Positions 55,648 through 64,000 of a stretch of DNA of 64,000 bases are shown piece by piece. The translations under genes and the position numbers were made by a program. The DNA lies in NCBI GenBank assembly GCA_020744225.1, contig JAGMWG010000002.1:744001-808000 (forward strand), read 5' to 3'. The first letter of the stretch is position 1. Every line of letters begins with the position of its first letter. This DNA comes from Paraphoma chrysanthemicola. Its lineage: Eukaryota > Ascomycota > Dothideomycetes > Pleosporales > Phaeosphaeriaceae. Under the pieces are notes generated by a model. That model searched no databases. It worked only from the letters and a program-made list of their open reading frames with translations, and was not told the DNA's origin.

Positions 55648-58600
55648 TTACTTAGTATAACCAAGCAAGTAAATTACAAGTATAGTATTAATTTTTTATT
55701 AAGCAAGCAAGTATATAATTATAAAATAAGTAAGTACTTACAAGTACTTAGTGTTATATACTATCTTCTAATTTAGTAGTTATTATAGCGTTTTTTTCGT
55801 AAGGCTTATAATCTTAATTTTAAAGTTCTTAGCTAGTATTATCTAATCTTATATAAGACTTCTAAACTATAGTAGTATTTATAGCTATAACCTTTAACTT
55901 ACTAATAATTATAACATAACTCTAATATACTATATAGTACCTCTAATAAGTATATATACTTATTAAACTTACTTATAACTCTAAGAAAATAATTAAAATC
56001 TTTACTAATATTACTACCTACCTTAGAGCTATTTTAGTTATAGAAGAGATAGCTACTTAAGTTATAATACTAAAGTAATAATACTATACTTACTACTATA
56101 CCTACTAATAGTAGTAGTCTTATAAGTATAAATAGTAATATATCTATTATAACTATAAAAGTAGTAGATAACTATATTAATAATAGTAGTAATAATTTTA
56201 ATAGACTTAACTAAACTTATATTAGATTAAAGTATATTAAGTCTCTTTAGTAGCTTAGTTATACAAAGAGTTAAATATATTAATATAAGTATTAACTTAT
56301 ATATATAGATTAGATTTCTAAAAGCTTTTAGCTATATAAGTATTACTATATATATAAGTTACCTTAAGTATTAATAAACATTACTTAAGCTATAATCTCT
56401 ACTACTACTTATCTTAAGCTACTTATTAAAAGCTATAACTTTAGCTATATAAGCGTTAAGACTAGCTAAAGTAATAAAATACTAGCTAGTATATAATTAT
56501 TACTACGCTAAGTATTAGTTAGTAGCTTTACTATATTATAAGCTACTACTAATACTATAAGTAGCTTTAGTATATAAAGCTTTTAATACGCCTTTATTCT
56601 ATAGCTACTAGATAATAATCTTCTAATAAAGATTATCTTATAATTATTAATATATAAGTTATTTTACCTTATTAGTATAAAGACTAAAGATATATTATAG
56701 TAATCTCTACGTAGTATTATAATATATACTATATAACTTTTTTACTTTATATAGCTATAAGTTATTAAGACTCTATCTAAATCTATAAGTAAGATATATA
56801 TAAGCTTTAATAGCTAGATAATAAAGAGTAGAATATAAGAGTTCTTTAGAATTATTATATACTTTACTACACTATCTAGTATAATATAGAATCTACTTAT
56901 TAACTTACTATATCTTATAGATACTTATATAGGTAACGTAATTACTATAGCTATTATTATAATACTATAAGCTTATAATATTACTTTATTTACACTAAGT
57001 TACTTTATCTTTAATAATACTAGTAATAATAATACTATAATTATAGTAGTTACGCGTAAGTTTAATAGTAATAATTTTAATATAATTTATTATTAACTCT
57101 ATTACACCTCTTATATAATTAATCTTATTAGCTAAGTACTTCTCTTTAGTAAGAATAAAGACACGTATAATAATATATAAGAATATATAGAGAAGAAGAA
57201 AGATTTTATATAAGAATAGCATAAGTATAGTACTCTTAGTATACTTCTTATAGTAATTATATATATTAGAATACTATAGTAGTATTAGCTTTTTATAGAC
57301 TACCTTTATACTATAAATAAGTTACTCTCTACTAATATAGCGCCTCTTAAGATTCTATAACTAATTAAGCTAGTAGTTATATACTAGAACTTATACTATA
57401 ATACTATTAAGTAAGTAACTTATCTCTACACTAGCTTTAACTTATATATAGAGAAATATATTAGCTATATTATATATAAGAAGTAGTATAGTATAAAAAG
57501 TAATATCTTAGTATAGATAAGATTAGAAGAACTATAATTAGTAAACTAGACTATAATTATAAAGTACTAGTAATATCTTAAGCTACTTAAAACTACTATA
57601 GAAAAGCTAGAAAGCTATAGTAATTAATATAGTAGTAGCTTTAGCATAATCTATAAAGTCTTACTAGTATTTAAGTTTCTACTTAATTAGTTAGAAAAGC
57701 TTACTATACTATACACTAATATAATTTTTAGTATATATACTAAGATATCTAAGAGTAAGTATTATACCTATTTATATACATTTCTTACTAATGTTTATAT
57801 ATAGATTACTTCTATATTAATCTCTAAGCTATATAAGTAAAGACTAATAAGTACTATAATAAGCTTAATAACTTACTTATATACTATACTACTACTTACT
57901 TTTATTTCTACTATAAGTATATTACGAACCTTAGAAGAGAATAATATAAGTTATAAATAAGAAGATATAAGAAGTATAGTTACTTATAAGACTAGTAGTT
58001 AAGAACTAATAGATATATACTACCTTAGAGCAGAGCTAATATTACGTAACCTCTTTAGATTCTTAATCTTAAAAAAGAGTCTTAGTATACTTCTTAGATA
58101 AGTTAGCTTAAGCTCTTCTTAAACTACTTAGCTTAAGTAGTATTAAATACTTAGTATATAAATAACTATAATAAGAGTCTATTTCTTATTATATTTAACT
58201 TAATATTCTAAGATAGATAATCTACTCTAGACTACTTAAGCTTACTCTTCTACTCTATACTTATCTTCTTTAAATAAACTCTAGAGCTCTCTTATATACT
58301 TAATTAGTCTACTCTAATTTCTATAAGCTACTATCTTAATACTTTAAATACTATTTTAAGATAAGTAATATAGATATAACTCTAACTTCTAAACTCTAGA
58401 CTACTAAAGACTATATAGATAAGGTACTTAAGTACTATAGTAACTATAATTAGTTAGATATATAGTTACTTTACTGCGATCTCTACTACTATATAAACCT
58501 AATAATTAAATCTAAAGATAAGAGTATCTTAGTAGCTACTTACTTAAGAAGTAGTACTTTTAAATAGATTAAACTATAACTAATATACTATATAGACAGA

Positions 58601-59143
58601 AATATAATAAACTCTAAAATTATAATAATATTTAAGAACTAAGATAAATTTAAATAATAAATTAAATAAATCTTTAGTACCTATAAGAAAACTATTAAAG
58701 CTAAAAGAGATATCTAGAAACTTAAATAAACTAACTTTATTACTAACTATACTAACCTCTTCTAATAGTATACTATATAGATTAAGTAGAATAAATAGGT
58801 ACTTAAACGTATATTTTAATAAGAGCTTAAGCTATAAGTCTTTAGAGAACTTATATAGATAAGTATTACTACTAATACTCTTAATAAACTTATTAATAAA
58901 ACTATTTACTTAGATAATAAGCTGTACTAGCTATAACTAGAAATATAAGAATATTAGAATAAGACTAAAAGTTAACTATATAAAGAAAAGTAAAGATAGA
59001 ATTATATTTGTACTACGAACGTTAAGTAAACTACTAGATACTATACTTTACTAGAATCTAAATAGATATATCTAGATAGTATTACTAAGAAAAATAAGTC
59101 TTAAAAGATAGAAAATAAAGATAAGAGTAAGAAAAACGTAGTA

Positions 59144-59185
59144 TATTATAGTTATAAAAAGAAAGAATACTTCTTAAGAGACTAC
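59144..59185 (+). pseudogene. zinc knuckle of gag, Cys and His changed to Tyr
   Basis: The spacing of the CCHC knuckle (x2, x4, x4) is retained, but the three Cys codons and the His codon all read Tyr (TAT/TAC), exactly what G-to-A and C-to-T changes of TGT/TGC and CAC would produce. KK and RD spacer residues survive. Confidence 0.7.
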
Positions 59186-60889
59186 TATAGTAAGAATAAA
59201 GTTACTTATTACGTTAATATAATTAGATACTATACTAATAGGTTTAGAACTAATAATAAAATATAGAAGATTATTATATCTATAATAGAAGAAGAATATA
59301 ATATAGTACTAGTAGAATAGAATAATACTATATAGCTAGATATATCTACCTTATATATTAATACGTTTATAATAGAGTATAGTAATACTAAATCTAGTAA
59401 AGAAAACTTTAACTTAGATAATATCTACTCTAGTACTAGAGTACCTAGACTATAAAATAATAATAAACTCTAAAGTATTTAAGAAGAACCTAAAATTAAT
59501 ATTAAGTAAACTACTATAAGAGAATATATAAGAAAAAAATAGACTTCTTATAATCTCTACTAAAAACAAAAAGTTAAATATAAATTCTTAATTTAGATAG
59601 ATTACTATAAACTCTATCTTATATAAGAATAAGAATATATAGAATAAAAGAAATAAATAATAAATAAAATTAGAGAATAAAAAATAATAACTACTCTAAA
59701 AGATATAAATAAAGTAATACTAAGATTATAATAGAAAGAAATAAAGTAATAGAAAAGAGAAGAAATAATAATTATTAAGTATATACTATCTAAAAAAGAC
59801 TATATAGCTATATACTATAATAATAACTACTAAAATCTAATCTATATATTACTAAGCTATAAGTTCTATACGTATAACTACTATAATATATATTACTAGA
59901 AAAAAGTTATAATATTATAGTTTCTCTTATCTCTAGAATTCTATTAGTAATAATAGTTTAATTATTATAAAGATATATATAAGACGTATCTTTAGAATAA
60001 ATAAACTATAGACTACTTTCTAGAAGATTACTATACAAAGAATTATAGTTAATAGATATTACTTTAATAAACTATAGTAAATCTATATAAGCTTTAATTA
60101 TACTATCTATAAAATATAGAAAAAATTTAATAAATTTAATAAATATTCTTTTTTAGAAAGAAATAAGATACTAAGCTTAAAGATAAGTTTACTACTCTAG
60201 TTAGATAGTAACTAAAAAAGTTCTAAACTCTTTATAATATTAAAATAGAAGTACTTAAAATATAAGTAAAGCTTCTTAGTTAAGAGTTATAAGTACTTAT
60301 AGACTTAGAAGTATAAGATAATTATATTTCTAAGAAAGTAGTATTATAAGCTAGACTTAAATCTACTCTAAAGAAGAACTTATATACTATAGTACTAGTA
60401 GATAAATTAATAAAACTAATTTAGTACAAAGTATACGTAAATTTAGAGCTTACTCTAGAATAAATATACTAGGTAAAACTAGATATACTTAAGAAGACTA
60501 CTTATAATATTATATTAGAATTACCTTAGCTAAGAGACTATAATCTAGATATTAATTAAAGAAATTAATAGATCTTATTAGGTAATATAATAGATACTTA
60601 TATACTTAATATTCTTATATAATTATATACTATATTAGTATATAAGAAGATAATTATAAGTATTACTTTGTAACTAACTATTCTAAAGAATAAGAAGAAA
60701 TATTTATAATATAAGAAAGTTAACTCTACTAAGATACTAAAAGTGTTAAGTACTATAGTAAGAGAAAGAGAGAAAAGTATTACTCTAAATATTCTAGTAG
60801 TTTATAATAAATTTATTAATATATTTATTAAGAAAACTAGTATAAATATCTTACTAAAATACTAAAAGTAGAATTTAAGAATTAAACTA

Positions 60890-61990
60890 AAAAAAGAAAA
60901 ATACTCTAGATTTAAGCTAATATATAAGCTCTTAGAAAAAGAACTTAGAATACTAAAGAAGTTTATTAATAATAATCTAGTAAAAGAATTTATTAAGAAA
61001 TCTAAGTTCTTAGTAAAATACCTAGTTCTATTTATACTAAAGAAAGATAGTATACTATAACTATGTATTAATTACTATAAGCTAAACGTAATTATAATTA
61101 GGCTGGTAAATGGGTTCGGGGTACCCACTCGTGGGTATGGGTTGGGTCGTGGTCGCACGGGCCGTGGGTAGGGGTTGGGTTGGGTTACTACTAGCGTGGG
61201 TAGAGGTTGGGTTGGGGTTGCTACTAGCGTGGGTAGAGGTTGGGTTGGGTCGCACGGACCATGGGTCGTGGTTGGGTTCGGGGTACCCACATGGGTCACT
61301 TTTTTGTTACTTTTTTGACTGCGCGCAATTGCGCGTAACTGTGATAAAACGCTGTTATAACAAGGCTTTGATGACTAAGACCCATCCCAACCCAGTCCGT
61401 GCGACCACAACCACAACCCATGGTCCGTGCGACCACAGCCCAACCACTACCCACGCTTAGCGTGAAAAAGGTGGGTATTGGGTTGGGGTTGGGTTAGGGT
61501 CTTACGTAATCCAACCCAACCCCGACCCAACCCCTACCCATTTACCAGTCTAATTATAATAAAGAATTACTATCTACTACTAAATATATAAAAGCTACAT
61601 AATAGACTATTAAAAGTAAAAATCTTTATAGTACTAGATTTAAAAAAAGTATATAATCTTATAAGAATTAAGAGAAGCTATAAATAGAAGATAGCTTTTA
61701 GATTAAGATATAGACTATATAAATTACTAGTTATATTTTTTAGTCTTACTAATATACTAGTAGTATACTAGAAACTAGTTAATAATATACTAAATAAGTA
61801 CTTAAATCTCTATACTATTATATACCTAGATAATATCTTAATCTACTTAGAAAATATAAAGAAATATATTAAGTATATTAAAGAAGTTCTCTAATAACTT
61901 AAGATATATAGTCTAGAACTTAAACTAGAAAAATATAAATTCTATAAGAAAAAAGTAGAGTTTCTTAAATATATAGTTAGAATAAATAAA
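60890..61990 (+). pseudogene. reverse transcriptase remnant
   Basis: Plus-strand translation around the MITE retains LCxxYxKLN (61060-61090), FIVLDLKKAYN (about 61620-61660), the catalytic box now read YLDNILIY at 61823-61846 (second Asp changed to Asn by G-to-A) and KCxFxxxxVxFL-like residues near 61930-61965. Interspersed stops make it non-functional. Confidence 0.75.
61099..61552. mobile_element. GC-rich foldback MITE, hAT-like
   Basis: 454 bp with 17-bp terminal inverted repeats, TAGGCTGGTAAATGGGT and its complement with one mismatch. It is flanked by an 8-bp direct duplication, ATTATAAT (61091-61098 and 61553-61560), as for hAT elements. Deleting it with one duplication copy restores the reading alignment of the reverse transcriptase. 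Subterminal GTGGTCGCACGG and GGGTTGGG blocks occur in inverted order in both halves, and the palindrome CGCGCAATTGCGCG (61322-61335) sits at the centre. It is internally repetitive (GCGTGGGTAGAGGTTGGG twice). It has no transposase and so is non-autonomous. Unlike its surroundings it is not RIP-mutated. The open frames inside it are by-products of the repeats. Confidence 0.88.
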
Positions 61991-62199
61991 GTATAAATTA
62001 GTAAAGCTAAGATTAAGATAATTAAGAAATAGATAATACCTAAAATAGTAAAGAATATATAATTCTTTCTAGAATTTATAAACTTTAACTAATAGTTTAT
62101 TAAAGACTTTATAAAAATTATAATACTATTAATAAAGTTAATAAAGAAAGAAACTACTTAGAGATAAAGTAAAAGTTAAAAAGAAGTATTTAAAAAGCT

Positions 62200-62560
62200 T
62201 AAGAACGCCTATATTACTAAGCTAGTACTTATAGTATTCTAAAGTAGTAAACTCTTATAATTTAAAATAGACACGTCTAATCTTATAATAAGTAGAGCTA
62301 TACTATAAGAATATAATAGTAAGTAGTACTTAGTAGTTTACTACTTAAAGAAATTCTTATTAGTTAAAGAATAATATAATATTTATAATAAGAAACTTCT
62401 TATAATAGTATATACTCTAGAATACTAGAAAGTATACATAGAAAGTTATTCTAAATTAATAATATTTATAAACTATAAGAATCTTATATACTTTACTATA
62501 ATAAAATAACTTAATAGAAGATAAGTATAATAGTTAGAAATACTTAGATAATATTAGTTT
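62200..62560 (+). pseudogene. RNase H remnant
   Basis: FKIDTSNLII (about 62260-62290, first catalytic Asp), then VVYYLKKF, EQYNIYNKKLLIIVYTLEYQKVYIES and LIIFINYKNLIYF in frame with the RT: the order seen in Ty3/gypsy RNase H. Stops interrupt it. Confidence 0.65.
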
Positions 62561-62829
62561 AAGATTATATACACTCTTAAAAAAGATAATAAAAGAGTAG
62601 ATACTCTAAGTAGAAGATATAATATAATTAGAAAAAAGATAAACGTCTTTATACTTCTACTATAATAAAATAAGAATAAATTCTTAAGACTATCTAAAGA
62701 AGTATATTCTATACTTTAGATTATATATAAAGTACTAGAAGAACTATAAAAAGAACTTATTTTAAGTTACTATAATAACTCTATATATAAATACTTTAGA
62801 ATTATATAAACTATAGAACTTATCTAATA

Positions 62830-63560
62830 AAACTATAAATTTAAAAATATAAAGAATAAAGTTATAAACTTTATTAGAAAATACACTAATTATTATAAAA
62901 ATAAGTATAGTATATATATAAAATATAGAGAAATATAGACTATTAAGTTACTAACTAAGTCTTAGACTAATATCTCTATAGATTTTATTACAGAACTACT
63001 AGAGTTAAAAGATCTAACTACTAGACTAAAGTATAATATAATACTTATAGTTATATACTACTTTATAAAGGCTATAAAATATATACTATTTAAAAAGAAT
63101 TATATAGTAGTATAATTAGAATATATTATTAATAACTAAGTTATTTAATACTATAGTATACTAAAAATAATAATAAGTAACTAAGATAAGCTCTTTATAT
63201 TAAATTATTAGACTACGCTTATAGTAGCTATTAGAACCTAAAGAAAATTATTTACTACTTACTACTCTTAAATAGATAAGTAAATAGAATAAATAAACTA
63301 TACTATAAAAATATACTTATAGATTTATACTAATAAGAAATAAGATAATTAAATATTACTACTACTTATAGCTTAAATAGCTTATAATAATAAAGTATTA
63401 GAATTAACTAGAAAGATACTATTCTTTACTAATTATAAAAGATATCTATATCTTTTTAAAAGAATATTACCTAGCTTAAACGCTAAAGCTACTATATTTA
63501 TAGTAGAAGAAATAAAGAAAACTTATAAAGAAATATAAAATTATATTAAGAAAGCTTAAT
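62830..63560 (+). pseudogene. integrase remnant
   Basis: ISIDFITELLE (about 62970-63005, first Asp of DDE), a VIYYFIKAIKYIPF-like strand at 63040-63090, DKLF (about 63190, second Asp region) and the QTDGQTERxN-type box at about 63270-63300 with Gln codons turned to stops. The arrangement is that of Ty3/gypsy integrases. Confidence 0.7.
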
Positions 63561-63849
63561 AGTAAAGTATTTTATATATTAATAAGAAAAAAAAAATAGT
63601 ATCTTAGCTAAAAGAGAAGAATAAAGTATACTTACTTATAAAAAATCTATAAATAATATAACTAAGTAAGAAACTAAACTATATTAAGATTAGACTATTT
63701 TTAATTTATAAAAGAAATAGACTAGTAATATATATATTAAATTTACTATAAGATACTAAAATATACTCTAGATTCTACGTTAAGCTATTAGAACTAGTAG
63801 ACTCTAAAATACTACTTTAGAAAACCTTCTACTATAAAATAGAAGAAGA

Positions 63850-63990
63850 AAATAAGTTTAAAGTTAAAGATCTATATAGTTACTAAACTATAAAAAGAGA
63901 ACTTAACTAGCTTATTAAATAAAAAGAATACTTAGAAGAAGAAAATATATAAGAACCTAAAGACTACTTAAGAAATTATTAGTAGATACT
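63850..63990 (+). pseudogene. chromodomain at integrase C terminus
   Basis: Reads KDLYSY, KREL, LIK-stop-KEYLEEENI-stop-EPKDYLRNY. The two stops fall where chromodomains have their aromatic-cage and fold Trp residues (TGG to TAA/TAG), and acidic EEEN and the EP turn are kept. It defines the element as a chromovirus, which targets heterochromatin. Confidence 0.65.
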
Positions 63991-64000
63991 TAAGAAGTAC

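Larger units (their letters stand above)
55648..64000 (+). mobile_element. RIP-degenerated repeat DNA with a Ty3/gypsy chromovirus
   Basis: About 8.3 kb dominated by TA, AT and AA dinucleotides with hardly any C or G, the hallmark of repeat-induced point mutation. No intact ORF. From about 58 kb on, the plus strand still follows a chromovirus polyprotein: gag-type zinc knuckle (59144-59185), reverse transcriptase (about 60.9-62.0 kb, interrupted by the MITE), RNase H (about 62.2-62.6), integrase (about 62.8-63.6) and chromodomain (about 63.85-63.99). The stretch 55.65-58 kb may hold an LTR, gag or another element; I cannot assign it. The element runs off the right edge. It is dead: many conserved Trp and Gln codons have become stops. 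Confidence 0.85.

Noticed and set aside
56995..57222. 75-codon frame in the AT-rich block
   Set aside because: Composition (Ile, Tyr, Asn, Lys) is that of random RIP-mutated DNA.
61110..61460. Open frames of 116 and 74 codons inside the MITE
   Set aside because: They arise from GGGTTGGG repeats, have no start context or domain, and lie within a non-autonomous element.
61099..61552. G/T-rich repeats as telomeric or interstitial telomere sequence
   Set aside because: Units are GGGTTGGG-like, with only single TTAGGG occurrences, and both orientations are present symmetrically as expected for a foldback element.
1..64000. CRISPR arrays, bacterial operons or phage genes
   Set aside because: Spliced genes and RIP show a fungal nuclear genome; no such arrays were seen.

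Overview
This is nuclear DNA of a filamentous ascomycete (Pezizomycotina), most likely a Dothideomycete. The protein genes carry short (45-103 nt) GT..AG introns with CTAAC/CTGAC-like branch sites. The gene content (GH28 pectinase, DHA1/ACS transporters, PDR ABC pump, fungal P450s, Zn2Cys6 regulator, many F-box/2EXR-like orphans) is typical of a plant-associated mould, and the last 8 kb is an AT-isochore made by repeat-induced point mutation (RIP). The species call is inference.

Layout. 1-23 kb: a secreted lactonase-fold protein, an endopolygalacturonase, a WW-domain protein, an ACS-family transporter and seven or eight members of a lineage-specific F-box/2EXR-like family, several of them broken. 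24-34.5 kb: a DHA1 exporter, a Gln/Pro-rich gene with two apparent frame breaks, a conserved OTU deubiquitinase tail-to-tail with a thiol methyltransferase-like gene, and a second DHA1 exporter. 34.5-36.5 kb: a degenerate array of about 200-bp repeats and a doubtful ORF. 37.3-55 kb: two tandem paralogous P450s, a 7-TM rhodopsin-domain protein, a PDR-type ABC transporter, a tRNA-Arg gene, an SDR, a CmcJ/AsaB-like oxidoreductase, a serine/threonine dehydratase-fold enzyme, and the 3' remnant of a Zn2Cys6 regulator. This looks like a small metabolic or detoxification neighbourhood without a backbone synthase. 55.6-64 kb: extremely AT-rich DNA with an inactivated Ty3/gypsy chromovirus (zinc knuckle, RT, RNase H, integrase and chromodomain still traceable on the + strand), into which a GC-rich 454-bp foldback MITE with an 8-bp target duplication has inserted.

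Most unusual signal: the tRNA-Arg(ACG) gene at 50357-50489. Besides a normal 10-nt anticodon-loop intron, its T-loop is interrupted by a 51-nt segment with all hallmarks of a spliceosomal intron (GTGAGT donor, CTAAT branch site, CAG acceptor). Removing it restores a canonical 7-nt T-loop, T-stem and acceptor stem. The insertion splits the Pol III B box, and the insert carries its own B-box-like motif.

Exon boundaries were worked out by eye from splice signals, reading-frame continuity and family motifs. No database search was run.
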